A DNA stretch of 64,000 nt. It comes from Isoetes taiwanensis. Taxonomy: Eukaryota; Streptophyta; Lycopodiopsida; Isoetales; Isoetaceae. Made by a program: the position numbers and the translations under genes. Shown piece after piece: positions 13,001-25,829 of the stretch; within the stretch, counting starts at the first letter, position 1, and each line of letters opens with the position of its first letter. The stretch is taken from contig JAJEKV010000090.1 of assembly GCA_021234155.1 (NCBI GenBank), forward strand, positions 3,523,631 through 3,587,630, in the 5' to 3' direction. The notes under the pieces are model-generated. The model made no database searches. It saw nothing but the letters and a program-made list of their open reading frames with translations, and was not told the origin of the DNA.

Positions 13001-16000
13001 TAATGCGTTGCTGGACTTTGTTGGTGGAGATGCAATGGTTTTTTACTTCAGTTAGAAGTTCGAATCCTTACACCTGCCTTTGCTCGTTACGCTTCCAAAG
13101 ACATTTCAAGCATTTTGTTCAAATCCTTATTTTGTCTTTTGTACGTTATTATCTTTAAGAATCTTTGTGGTTGCTTTTTGTTTGTTCATTCTGCTTTTGC
13201 CTTTTGTATAAGTTGCCCTACATTATCTTTGGTGCATTTACTTTTTGCTGTTCAATCCATGCATTTGCCCCCTCTTTTTGTTTGTTTAAACATTTTTCTT
13301 CTCTTGTCGCTCTGTATGATCAGCATTTCATTAGATTGCTTCTTTTATGCATGTTCTTTCTCAAGGAGAGAATGAAATCGAGTTTTGTTTTTCCAAGATC
13401 CCGTTTGTCCTTGTCGCATTGCAAACATCCATGATCCTTGTTTGTCCTCGCCGCATTAAACATGACATGCATACATTTTCCTTTCTCTTGAAATTCATAG
13501 GCCTTTATATCCCTTCATCTCCTATGCAAAGCCGTTATATGTAGATTTTGTAACAATTGATACTTTGCATTGACCATTATGCATGGGTTTTTGTCCCCTT
13601 GTCATCGGCGGCAAGAGTGTTTATGGCTATGCACTTTGTACGTTAGTAGGCATCTTGATGCTTGTGTATTTTGTTCTAATTGGCTAGATGCTCCGGGACG
13701 AGGAGTGGTACGTGATGCTCTTGCAATGTGGCATGCAACTCGACATCAAGCCAAAATTTGTATATCTTGGCCCATTTGTCTTTTAGTCATGTTAGCTTTT
13801 TTATTGTCATGCTTATTCCCTTTGTTCCTGGTTGTTCTATCTACTCCTACAATCTTGTTTTTGCTCCATCTGCTTTACATTGTTTTACACCTTATACCAC
13901 CTGGGTAACATTGTCGTGAGATTATTCTCGACTGTGAGTCATGTTATACCGGGTAAGTACATTTGCCCCACTGGTCCCATCGTCATTATATCGCGGCATA
14001 TGTAATGATTTCTTACTTTCAGAAAGCCACTTCTCCCATCTAGTCGGGTCTCTCGTGCATGTTTATTTCCATTTTCATGCTTTTACGTTAATGCATTTAT
14101 GTCGGTACACACACACATGCATATTTTCATTTCCATAAGTTAGTCCCTCCTATTTACTTTGTCTATTTCTTATTCATTCAATATATGCATGGGTCTCATA
14201 TACATGTGTATGCATAATGAGGCGTGATCTTCTCGATATCTTCATTTAGTTCCCTTGTGTCTTTGTTAGATTCCTGCGACTTTCTTTCCTTTGTCATTTT
14301 GTGGATAAATTTAGGTCAGGTTTGCATGTTGTGTAATCTCATTTTGACTAGATCGCAAGATAGGATAGGTTTTCATCTCTCTAGAGTTCTTTAATGAGTT
14401 TGTGCTTTCTTAACTTAGGGGTGTTGATCCACAAAGTGCTAAGAGAGTGTTTAGCATTATTACAAGTGGAAAAATGCATTACGTTTCAGATAGTTTGGGA
14501 TTCTATGCCATCATTTTGCTATAGTTAGTTACTTGTATTTTGATGAATGTCCGTTTCTACTTTTTAGACAACTGCTGGTTCATGACTCAATCATCCACAT
14601 TTCATCACAAACAATCTCGACATGTTTTTAATTTTGATTTAGATTTTTGGCTATATGATTGTCCCCTATTCGCTGACTCAGATTCCTCTTCGAAGTTTGA
14701 TCATAATTTCAAAGTTCACATGGATGACGCTCACATTCGAGTATTTTCTATCCTCACAATTCTTGGGCTCTATAGCTCTCGCTTTTAGTTCCTTTTGGTC
14801 TTCAACATGGTATGTTTGTTCCATTTTTGTCATATACATCCGGTGATGATGTTTTGTATTACATGGTTTCTTTTTGTCGTGAGGGTTTGTTTCCATGTCT
14901 TTGTTCCTTTTTTTGGTCCTTTTTGCTTGATTTGTTCCTTTTCACTTCAAGTATTTCATTTGTTCCATTGGCTCTTGTAATTCATTTAGTATTTTGTTTC
15001 GGTGGTCAATTTCTGCTTCATGTGTGTAGGTTATTCCTTTGTGCCTTTGCCCATTTGTCCCATAACAGCGCTCTTTTGGTCTAGTTGATTCACTTAGCAT
15101 AGACATCCTTTTGCATCCCATTGTCGCAGCTTATCCCCTTTACTTCGGGATGCCCTTTTGCTCTACAAGAAATTTCCACTAGTTGCCATTATTCCAGCTT
15201 TACTTTGTAATCCTATGAACTTATTTAGTTAGCATTATCCCATTCTTTGTTTCTCGATGTGGATTTTTCCAGTCGCCTCCAATAGTTTCAATTTATTTTT
15301 TAGTTTGGTTGCTCTTTAATTCTCATAGTTTTGTATTTTGGCCCATGTACTTTGTGCCTTTAATTCCATTGTTTTGCTTCGTTGGTACTTTGTGAGTGAT
15401 TTTACTTTTTAAGTTCAGAATTATCACCGAAAGCATTCTTGGCTCCTTTTACTCCTCGCTCTATGTTTCTCATGTTCTTTGCTACTTTGTCTCAATTTTG
15501 GATATAATTTATCATTCATGTGCATCTTTTGGCATTTATGTGCACCTTTGTTCTATTTTCTTCTTTTTGTTAGAATTCCTCAACTCGCTTCTAAATGTCT
15601 TGTTTTGCTCCGTTCCTCATCCGGGCTTTGACACCATCGGAATTTTGAGGGTCTCCTAGTATCCGGGTGTAATCTTTTTAATGTCTAGTTCTTCCCTTTT
15701 CATGCTCGGGTCGCTTTTATTTTTCTTAGGCCCCATTTTCGCTACATTGTCGCATTGTTCGCTTTCTCTCAGGAAGCTCTTATTATTTTATTAAGCGCTT
15801 CCGGTGATTGCATATCATTTTCTCGTGGCGGCGTCATTTGTTTGCTTCTCTTTTCTACTTCTTTGTAATTTTAGTGTCATCCATTTTTGCATTGCAACAA
15901 TTCCTTTGCCCTTGTCCCGCTTTCTTTCGCTCTTTCGCTTCTCCTTTTGTTCGACATTCTTAGTTTCTTTAGTTTTATGCTCTAGGTCCTTTCAATCGTG

Positions 16001-17250
16001 TTTGTTCGCTTCTTCTCCCTAGGTGTCCGCGAGGTCGCGGATTCCTCGTCTCGCTCCTTTGTTCCAAAGATCGCACTCCTTTCCGCCTGTTTGTTCCAAT
16101 GTTCTATTACCTTGGTTGTCTTTCTCCATTTATCATTTTCTCGCACTATATTGTTCTTTTGTTGTTCGCAATTCCTTACTTGCTCCTTTCTCGCTCTTCT
16201 ACTTGTCTATTACTTTTCCATCAGCTTCTTTATCATACAATCAAGCTTCATTTTGTTGCTTTCACCTTTGTAGGCTTGTTCCTTTGGCTTCTACATTTCA
16301 TGTGCTTCGTGTCATCTCCTCTTTCCATAACCTTTTTGTGTCCTTCCTCGCCTTTTAGACTCCCTATCTTATTCTCACGTTCCCTCCTTAGTTTACCATC
16401 TTGACCTCGTTCCTACTGCTCTTAGGTTATTACTCCACTAAGTCAGCGTAGTATTCTTGTTCTAGTTTTTCGGGCTTTCTTGAACTTGCTTGTTATATTG
16501 GTCCATCCATTCGCCATTGTTTCCATTAGTCCCGTGGCTTGTTAGCCCCGCTCTCGCCATTCCATTATTCCTAGTTTTCCCAAAAGATTTGTGCTTTCAA
16601 GTCCGTGGTTCTCAGCTTTGTTCATAGACTTTGACAATTCTAGGTGATTGTCACTCTCTAGGGTTCCCTTTCTTTGGCCCCTGCGGTTGCTCCCGGCTCT
16701 ATGTTTCTAGTGTTTCATCGCTTCCATGTTCATGCATTGATTTCCGCTAATTTTTGTATCTTGACGAGCTTGTCTTAATGGTATTTTGTGCCCCTTCTTT
16801 TGCTCCTTTGTACGCCCCTTATTTTGCATTCTTAGGAAACCCTGTAGAATCATTGATTCCTTTTCTCCGTCCGCCGAAGCTTTGTCCCCGCCCACCTTCT
16901 CCACTTTTCTTTCCACCCTTTTTTATTCACCTTTACCTGTTTCACTTGTACGGTTTCTAGTCGCCTTGTTTCCCATGCCACTATCCGCTTCGCTCCACCT
17001 ACCCGCTCCTTTCTCGCCAGATATGTAATCTTTCGCGGTTCCTTCTTCACTCGCCATTCCTCCCATCGGCTCTTTCGATATTCGCCTGTTCTATGCCCTG
17101 CAGGTTGCTTATTTTCAGATCCATTTTGTTCATTGTCCCATCAGCCTTTTTTCAGAGTGTCCTCACTGCTTTCTCCTTTCTTTTTTACTTCATATTTCTT
17201 TTAGCTTCTTTCTTTACCTTAAGTGCCGGTACGGAGTTTTGTTCCTCTTC
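13000..17250 (+). other. Long pyrimidine-rich, coding-poor stretch
   Basis: The + strand is strongly rich in T and C for about 4 kb, with recurring words such as TTTGTTCC, TTCCTTT and CTTTTGT. The many short open frames here are Phe/Leu/Ser/Cys-rich in all + frames, as low-complexity composition predicts, so none is called as a gene. The stretch lies between the two copies of the dispersed repeat and may be the interior of a non-autonomous retroelement. Confidence 0.6.
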
Positions 17251-17296
17251 TAACGGGCCAAGATATGTTTGAAAATATAGATTCCATCCGACGCCA

Positions 17297-17465
17297 CGGG
17301 TTCTATTGTGAGTTAATAGAACCGGTTATTCCCTTTTGATGGGGACGCCCCTTTGTCACTCCTCCTATTTATTCAAATTTCTTTCATTGTTCTATCACCT
17401 GCTGCCTTCTTTGAGCTACTTCTCCTTCTCTCATCCTATCGGGCTTTCCTCACCCTCCCTCCCCG
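17297..17465 (+). repeat. Dispersed direct repeat, copy 2
   Basis: Partner of 11435-11600. Its hairpin has perfect 9-base arms: GGTTCTATT at 17299-17307 and AATAGAACC at 17315-17323, with a 7-base loop. The two copies lie about 5.9 kb apart in the same orientation and could be the starts of diverged LTRs. Confidence 0.8.
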
Positions 17466-20300
17466 CGATGGTTATTTGCATTCTGATCGTGGTTCTCCGC
17501 TTTTTCTTTTCTTCTATGTCCCTTTCAGATGCATTCTTTATGTCCCTCGCCGATGGCTTTGTAGCCCTCCTCGAGGCGTACTTATTAGTTTTAATTCGCG
17601 GTGCGCATATTTCATCACACGTCAAGTGAAAATTCCCTCTTTCAAATTTCATATCATATCAAAGTTTTCTTACATAATTTCGGTTCTTCAGACCTCAAAT
17701 TTTATGGTGGCATATCTTCTATCTCTTGTGATCTCTCTCTTTCAACGTCAGACAAATTTTAAGATGTACCGGCTGGTAGCCTTCTAAGATGATTTTATTT
17801 ATTCATTCATGTTTCTCTGCGGTGGCATTGTAGCCTCTGAAATAATATTTATTATTCATGTTTTTCTGCTGCAAGCAGCAATTCGGTGATCATATTTATT
17901 AGTTTTTCTGGCTGGGTGCATACCAGAAGATCCGGCAAAGACTAATCTAAAGAGCTTTTTCCCTTCGATGGTCATTATTTCATGACGGCTCCCCGGATTG
18001 GTCGGGTCGTTGTTTCTGCTGCGGCCCCGAGCCTTCAATCTTCTTGCCTACCATCTAACTCATTGATCTTTCAAAATTTTGACTCCGCAGGGATTTTAAG
18101 GTCTTTAGAAGTTGTCGAGGCGATCGTGGTTTCAAACTATTTGTTTTGCTTCAAAATCGAAGCGCGCGGGTTCTTCTTCCGGAGCGTAGAGGAAGTACCA
18201 TCAGGTCTTCACCTTTGTATCGCACTAATCGCTGATAAACTATCTTTATGTTGTATTCTTCAGTATCACTTCATGCTCGATGATTGTCTAAGTTTCGGAA
18301 AGATTTAAAGTTCATATCAACTTATCTACCCTTAGTGAGGTTTCCCATTTGTACTAAATGCTTTTACAGCTCAATGAGAACATTCATCATAGGACCCATC
18401 CTAGGAATGGGCTAGGTCCCTACTCTAAGATAAATAACAAATGATTTAAGCAACAAAGTTGGCTGGCATAGAACATTGGCTTAGATTATAAACTCCATTT
18501 GCCCCTTTGTATTGCTTTATTGAGTTCAATGATGCTGCCTTACGCGCCTCAAGCAAAAGACGCGGATCTCGGCGGGTCATTCTCGTTTCAACTCTACCCA
18601 ATGAGGCGGTGAGAACTTATCTTTCTGTGATGGTACAATGCTAAAGCAGGCGGGCGGGTTAGATACATCATTCGGTACCGTGACACGCATCAATTTCACT
18701 GGCGGGATGATCAATTTGCGGTGTAAGGAGCCTATTCTCTCGCCTTTCAGGAGCAAAAGTATTAGCTTCCAGCACAGTAATCACCTTGATAGACATTCAC
18801 ATCAAGATCAACTGCTTATTAGACAATCCAGGAGTGCCACATAGCCAACAACTAGGTGAGCTCTTATACACATGCCAAATATTAATGGGGACTAATGATA
18901 TCTTTTAGTAGAATGATCGCTACTATGGCTTTTAAGCTCTATCTCCCTTTCTCAAGCACAAGAGGTGCATGTCATAAAGTATGCAACTAAGTATCATAAA
19001 CAAGATTAGAATAATAGTTCTAACCTAAATAATGCTGATCATACACCTAGAAACATGATTAGATTCATTAGTCAGTCTAATTTTAAAGGCTAGTCTTTGG
19101 ATATATCTGAGTTATAAAAGCCGCCATTCACCTGAATACACGCTTAAAGATGATCGAGCTATCTTCTATCTTAAGGTGATCGATTCCTAGTCGGCCGGGT
19201 CATTGGGAGTCTCGATGATCTTCAGATGTGGAGGCTGTTGTTGTTGATGAAACACTTGTTGCTGACGCTTGCTCCTACACCATCCTGTTGAAGACCTTCC
19301 TTGCTTCCGAGCTCATAGGCGCAAATGGTGGGTGAATGCTAGGCTAGGAGCTAAAAAAGAGAAGTCTAGGGCTTCATGCCCTTAAAGTAGGCACACTTTT
19401 AGGGTTAGTGGTCTAATTGAGAAACATCTCTCCATGGAAAGCTTCCACATGGCAAATGTGGTCCCGATGGTTTGGTTGCCAAGCATGACCCTTCCAATAT
19501 TCTAACAATATTGGTGAACTACGCTCTTATACATGTCCATTTTATTGATATGTACAATTATGCGTCAGTGTAATACTACCACCATATATTATGCTGGAGC
19601 ATCACAAAAAGACAAAGGCTAGATTCCATGAACCTAACGGAGGAACAGAAGGGCCAAAGTAAATAGTGAGATTGAAGCCGATCTCATTCAAATATCCAAA
19701 AATGCTCTTTCCTTTGGACTCATAGGCCATATAAGAATGCCATGGTATGAAATTGAAATAACAAAGGTAATTTTCTTTTTTTACATATAAGAGCAAAAAC
19801 ACTGCCAATGCACATTAGTGCAAATTGACACATGAGAATATCACCAAGAGTGACATTTTTGTTACGCGAGAATCAATTACGGTACATTTTATAAGCAGAA
19901 GGGTAAATGACGAAACATTGTTAAGGTTGTATTGGTCATATAATATCTACTATTGAGGTAATTGACCATTCTTCTATTAATGGATACAAGCATAAACAAC
20001 AAACAAATAGATGGGTATGTAGATAGAAGACTTCCACTCCATGGATTAGCTAACAGTTAATAAATTGAGACAATTGAATCCGGCAAGATTAAAGGTGGCT
20101 GCGGTATGGATAAGGTCAGCCATGTATGCAGATACGAAATTGAAGATAGAGGTGTGATTTGGTTGTACACAAGGGGGGGCCGAATATATGGCTTTAAACT
20201 CATGACTTTGACATATCATGTATGCATAATCTCTGAATATGAAAGTTAATGGTTGAACATATTTATCTTGTAGTTTAGTGAAGATATAGACTATTGAGCT
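17466..20300. other. No recognisable gene
   Basis: AT-rich, with an imperfect repeat of a TTATT...CATGTTT.TCTG motif near 17790-17910. The last part before 20308 should contain the LTR of the copia fragment, but I cannot define its 5' edge. Confidence 0.4.
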
Positions 20301-20308
20301 TTTATCAT

Positions 20309-20480
20309 TGGTATCAGAGCCTTAAGGAGATTATGGCTACAAGATTTGACACAACTCTATTGAGTTCTGTAGAAGTCTACAGTGGTGTTGGAGGTTTACA
20401 AATTTGGAAAGCCAAAATTAAAGAGATACTTGTATTTGAAAACCTCTGGGATGTGATTGAACCAGGTGAAGGGTCTGTCA
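20309..20480 (+). mobile_element. Ty1/copia fragment: primer-binding site and start of gag
   Basis: TGGTATCAGAGCC at 20309-20321 is the standard primer-binding site complementary to the 3' end of initiator Met-tRNA. It follows directly on a sequence ending in CA (20306-20307), the expected end of a 5' LTR. The gag start codon is at 20333. The product begins MATRFDTTLLSSVEVYSG and runs through LQIWKAKIKEILVFENLWDV, matching the N-terminal gag pattern of plant copia elements (F/Y-x-G...W...I...L....LW..I). The gag reading becomes unlike copia after the residues VIEPGEG (about 20473). From there the sequence is GC-richer and unidentified, so the element was cut by a deletion or insertion. No protease, integrase or RT follows. 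Confidence 0.85.
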
Positions 20481-23400
20481 CAAGCTCACCTACGATACGT
20501 AGTTTATCCGCGAAAACCTGAAGGCGAAACCGCGACGGTATAGCCGATGTTGAAGCAGTATGCAGCTTTCAGCCAGCGACCTTAAGGTGAGTTGAGCTAA
20601 AGCAATTATTACGTGCAAGCTAGCTCCATTATGTTGAAGCTAAAGAATTTAGGAGCAAAGGAAGGAAGGAAGGTATTTTATCGGCCCATGGAGTACCAAC
20701 GCCCATAATCCAATACAAAAGCACGCGAAGCGTATTTTCATTTCACCGGATTAAAACCCCGCTGGTTTTCGAGGGAAACCGCGGCGCAAATTAGCCTCGG
20801 CCGACAAACCGTCTACATAAGAAAATGCAAAACACACAAATATATGTACCGCACCGCGACCTCGTAGTGCCTGGACAATGGGCAACAAAGGGGCAGCGTA
20901 TTCGCGATCCGGGCATCTCCCCGCTAATGTATGACCCTAGAGCACGCGACCGGGATTCGGGCAGGTGTTCCATCAGCAAATGTAGCAAGTCCGGGCCGCA
21001 TTAAGGAGCGATTCGCCCTGGATCACCACCGCCGCAACTCGAAAGGTGAGAGATTCATCCTCACGAAAATCTTCGCTTGATGTTGTTCATGTGAGCTCTG
21101 CTCGGCGTTCAATCCACCACCGCTCCGGCTACGCTAAGATGGTGGGCACCTGTAAGCGTAATGGAGGCAATGAGTTCAAGGCTTTTCCAGCAGCTCGAAC
21201 GCAGGTAGAGCCGCTGGCCCGCTAACACCTGGTTGATATGGGCCGCTTTTGACCGCCGAGCACCGCACGAAGCCAAGGAAGCAAGCCGCCTGCGTAATTC
21301 CCTACAGCCATGATCGGCCTGTGGTCCACCGGGTGACGCATTGATGTGCTCCCGCACGCTCCATCCGGCAAATCCACTCCATCTCTACCCTCCAACAGCT
21401 CCCCGAAATGCCATACTCCATTGTCACAAATTGGTAGTTTCAAAAGGAGCCGGTGCATCAAATTCCATATTAAATCCACTTTCTCTCAAAATAGACGATG
21501 TAATGATCAAGGGGTCGCAGAATCTAATTTCCCTCGCAGTTAGTAATCCGACAGGGGACCTGTTTCACCTGGCGGCTGCTAAAATGCCTTCAAGACTCCG
21601 CCTTCCAAGTCATTCTGTGTCGAAGAGACAACCGGGATCCCAAACCTTCGACTCTGCATTTAAGGACAAAGTTCGACTAGTGCTCAAAATGATGCGGACC
21701 GATGGCCCTAATCATAGAGCTTTGCCCGGTGGACCTGTTCCGCGATGGCATAAAAGCACTTTCCGTATCATTGCTATCTCAAGTAGCGATGGACGCTCCC
21801 AGAGCGGAGGGAACCCACCCCAGGGTAATTTGTAGGTGGGTTGATTCCATGTGCTTTCCCCGGATATGTGAGTGCAGGATATGGGTGGCGAAAGAGGATA
21901 TGAGAATCACCCCGGTTCCTACCATTCCGCGATAAATCAGAGCCTCGATTGCATCGTGTCTATAGGGCATCCGGTGATGAGACCTTATAGGCCTGTAAAT
22001 GGAAGGTCAACATCGGCCCCAAGATAGATGATGGCGATGACCCCGCAAAGTCAGATACATCTCCCATGCCTTGAAGCTTAGGCTCTAACCGACAATGTAG
22101 AGGCCAAAGTGTTGGTGGAGGGGCAGCCCTCACGAATCGATAATTTTCATCGCGGAATGTTGCCCGCCTACCGCATCCCCAAACAACTCTCATATGCTAA
22201 CCCGTGATATGGCATTCCCGCATTGCAGCTTGCAGCCCCAGCTGACGAATCTATCATAGCTTTTCCCCGGAACTGATCAAAGCCTTCGCTGGAAGTCCAC
22301 AGCGCAATATGTCCCGATGGCCTACCGCCTTCAACGCGTCCGTACAAAGGAGATATATCAATCGCTGAGTGGCTGGTCTAAAGCCCGCCATGTGAGGGTC
22401 AGACATCCGGCCGCCGGCCCAATGTCAATCACCGCCGAGAATGCCACCCGCATCAGCTGGCAACACCGGAATCGACTATGACGTCCGCAGAATTACCGGA
22501 CAGCGGGTCACTCGCCTTGTGAATGGGGACAACTCGCTTGTGGTCCATATCATTATTCGAGGAACCTTCATGCAATGCCTCGCTGAAATTGTGGTAGTGA
22601 GGGATCAAGACTACCGCCTCGCCCATTTGAGTAACTCTACCGTGATACCATCGAGGTCACCGGGCCTTCCCATTAGCTACGCACAAGCAGCCCTCCTCCA
22701 CAACATCCTCCTCCTCCGCCGGTGAACCAATGGGGCCATCCTACAGGGGTATGGGCTGCATTTCGGCCCCGGTGGGTCATAGAGTCATTGCGAAGTACCG
22801 CTCCCATCAGCCTGCGTGATGTCCCTCGAGGTTGGCTATCTTCAAGCACTCTCGCGCCTAAAGTTGTTCGAGGATGAGTGTCCAGCAGGCCTAACATCTC
22901 CCCGATAAATGGGCAAGGTACCGCGCCTCTTTGTCTCCCCTTCCCCGACAAAAGGTAATCGTGGTGGTCGCGCGGTACCGGATCCTTAATGTGACGGAAA
23001 TGGCACTTCTGCGTTTTACACTCCGCGACGTTCACGGCTACGCTGAATGTTATTCCCCGAAATATGCGAGGGTTCGCCAGCACTCCGTCCGCCGTGATCC
23101 CGTATTAGCCGTAAGTCAACCGGTCCGTCACGCTTCAGTTGTGGATCCGCAGTAATTGCCGCGTACGCCCATGGTTATTCCTTTGCCAGAAGTCCTTCCA
23201 CCGCCATATAACGGTCGCAACCGAGGGATGCATGAGGGCTACCGCATAGTGGGGTTCCGGGCGCTTGTCAAACCATGTCCAAATAAAGTGGAGGTGATCG
23301 AAGCCTCATCCTGACCGCTGCCTACCCGGTAGAATCGGGATGAGATGCATATCTTTGGCGCAACTACGAAGACATAGTCCATCACACTCAGACCTCCCCG

Positions 23401-23760
23401 ATTGTCCTTGCCTGTGATGCACTTGCGAAGCGGCTAATCGCGGACATGCCATTGCAAATTATCAAGTCAAAAAATACCACATAGCGTGATAACTATCTCG
23501 CTAAAGCTGCAGTGACTCGCTGCCATCCGATCCTCGGCCGTTGCCTCTCACATGGACGCAGGGGAATGCTTAACATCGCCGCTGAGGGGTCAAGTCTCAT
23601 GGCCGCCTTTGCATCTCTATCCCCAGGCATTGAGATCCCCAAGAAGGACGACTTCTACCTAACCGCGAAGTCAGAGCGTCATCATATAGGATTGATATAT
23701 GGGTTCATCCATTCGCGATCGAGTGGTCGCTGATAGAAGGTGCTCTCACAGGGAAATAAC
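20481..23760. other. GC-richer unidentified segment
   Basis: About 3.3 kb that is visibly richer in G, C and CpG words than its surroundings. The longest open frames (21341-21835 on +, 164 codons; 22673-23083 on -, 136 codons) have no recognisable domain and lack splice context. It could be the decayed interior of an unidentified transposon. A similar texture occurs at 45.1-46.5 kb. Confidence 0.4.
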
Positions 23761-24385
23761 AGCGCACAAACAAAAACAAAAGTTTCGCATAAATTACAGT
23801 AAATTTAATCTTCTTTCATTATTACAAAAATATCAGGTAGACCTTAACATTCAGTCGTAAAAGAAAGAGATTGAAGGGGGGAAAAAATAAAAATAAAAAA
23901 TAAAAAACATTTCAATTTGACCACATGATCATTCACTTCAACCACAACGGGGCAACCTCCCCCAGTGCGCAAGCAAATGCTCTAGAAAATCTAGTTTACC
24001 TTGCATTTTGTCAATCTATCATTCCGAAGTCACACTGCGATATTGATACAATTTCATTTTATTCACAATTTTTCCCCGCGATTCCTTAACAAACCGCGAC
24101 AACCAATGAATGGAAAGCGTCTTTATCAATCTTCTATCGCCCAACAACATGGAAGGATGGCCTGTGATTGTTTTCTTAATATAGAAGCTCAGGTGTCAAC
24201 GATGCCCGGACAACACGATTGTCTCATATATAGGAATCGTGCAATGTACAATCTTTTTATATTATAAAAATTATAAGGTCATGTAGCAAATCAAGGATTT
24301 GAATGCCAGAGATCATTGACGATCCGAAGTCGATTTATCAATAATAACTTCCCATCACCATGATTGGTCATGCTTTGATTTCTTA
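23761..24385. other. No recognisable gene
   Basis: AT-rich spacer ahead of the polypurine tract, with no supported feature. Confidence 0.4.
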
Positions 24386-25066
24386 AGGGAAAAGGGATAA
24401 GAAAAAAGGAGGAGGAAGAGGGGGAAAGTGATGGGCAAAAAGGCATGGGAAAATGGGGAAGAGGGAAAGGGAAAAAGGGCATGGGATAAAGGGGGAAGAC
24501 GGAAAGGGTGATGAAAGGAAAAGGGAAAGAGAATAATGGGAAAAGGGAAAGGAAAAAGAAAAAGGGACGGGAAGAGGGAAAGTATGGGAAAAGGGAAGGG
24601 GAAAAATGAGAATGAAAGGGGAAAAGGCATGGGAAAAAATAAAGGAAAAGAAAACAGAAAAAAGGGGAGGGGTAAAAGGAAAAGGAGGGGAAAAATAGTA
24701 CGGGAGGAGGGAATCGAGAAAATAACATAGGAAAAATGTAAGGAGGAAAAGGGTGAGAAAAATGAAAAAAAAAAAGAGAAGGGGAAAAATCATGGAAAAA
24801 AACGAAAGAGAAAAGAGAAATGAAGGGAGAAAGGGCCCTGGGAAAAGGGAAAGAGGGAAAAGGTGGGGAAGAAGTCCATTGGAAAAGGGAAACAGGAAGG
24901 GGTATGAAAAAAGAAAGAAAAAAAAAAGGGAAAAGGAAAAAAGAAAACGTGTAGAAAAAATGAGAGATGATGAAAAAAGAAAGGAAGTGTGTAGGGAAAA
25001 CAAAGAAGAACAAAAAAGAAAACGGGAAAAACGGGGTAGAGAAAAAGACAAATGGAAGGGGAAACG
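24386..25066 (+). repeat. 680-bp polypurine tract built on GGGAAAA-like units
   Basis: The + strand is almost only A and G for about 680 bases, in irregular GGGAAAA, GGGAAAGG and GAAAAAG units, with sparse T or C mostly in ATGGG and CATGG words. The long Lys/Arg/Gly-rich + frames and Phe/Ser/Pro-rich - frames (up to 240 codons) are by-products of this composition and are not called as genes. Confidence 0.95.
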
Positions 25067-25186
25067 GTATCGAATCACAAAAATCTCCTGTAGTGCAACA
25101 ATGTTAGGTTTGGACTCTAGTCTTTTAGATGGAAACTATGAATAAAGTATTGAGCATCATAACGACAGTAGGAGTGAGACTAAACA

Positions 25187-25690
25187 CTTTACTACCACAC
25201 ATGCCGTCCCTCTAGAAGTTAGATCTTCAAAAGTTATTTACCACCACATGTACATCCCTATTCGACTATATCATCTATATATAGATAGCAAAAAGATTAT
25301 GTACATACAAGAATGTCAACAAGCACAATCTCTTAAACCAAAGCATTAAGTGCTAGATTAAACAGTTATCTCTACAGGTACGTCCAGAAGTTACGGTGGG
25401 ATACCACTACAGCAGTTCCTAGTGTGGTAGTTCACGCCAACAAATCTGCAAGAGACATCTCGCAAAATGTCGAAGAAATGCTATTTTAACTAAGGGGAGA
25501 TGAGGGCTGAGTTACAAATGAAGCCGCTAATGGCAAGTTTTAGCTTACTTCAGATTCACCGTGGTGGAATCTCATCCCAGATTAAATAATACACCACCAC
25601 ACGCGTTAGTTCAAAAAGTTATATTCTTTAATTTTATTTATCACCATATGTATCTCCTTATCGACTATAACATATTTTATATGTATTAGC
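25187..25690. repeat. Pair of about 100-bp direct repeats
   Basis: The segment at about 25190-25285 (ACCACCACA, AAAAGTTAT, CGACTATA..AT..TATAT) is repeated imperfectly at about 25590-25690, with about 300 unique bases between. The spacing would suit a small LTR-type element, but I see no primer-binding site. Confidence 0.55.
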
Positions 25691-25829
25691 ATCGCCACTT
25701 CGGATGATGTTCTTGCGTGGAAACATGCCACACGCCGAGGCCCGTTGATTCCGTGAATGTCATCCGTGACATTCTTAAAACGTAGAAGTAAATTTAGTTG
25801 AACTTTGTCGAGTACCAACTCTGAAGTTG

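Noticed and set aside
13048-13078. AGTTAGAAGTTCGAATCCTT, resembling a tRNA T-arm
   Set aside because: No matching acceptor stem, D-arm or anticodon arm is found at the right distance upstream.
13115-17787. Many hydrophobic + strand frames that look like membrane proteins
   Set aside because: They appear in all three frames of a T- and C-rich stretch, with no start context, splice signals or domain, so they reflect base composition.
20333-20524. The copia gag start as a complete small gene
   Set aside because: It follows a primer-binding site and matches only the N-terminus of gag; the rest after about 20475 is unrelated sequence.
22673-23083. 136-codon - strand frame in the GC-rich block
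   Set aside because: No recognisable domain, a run of Gly/Cys at one end from (CTC)n-like sequence, and no support from flanking splice sites.
24291-25145. Open frames of 240 and 231 codons on the - strand and 130 codons on the + strand
   Set aside because: They lie in the pure purine tract. Stops are absent because of composition, and the products are monotonous Phe/Ser/Pro or Lys/Arg/Gly sequence in several overlapping frames.
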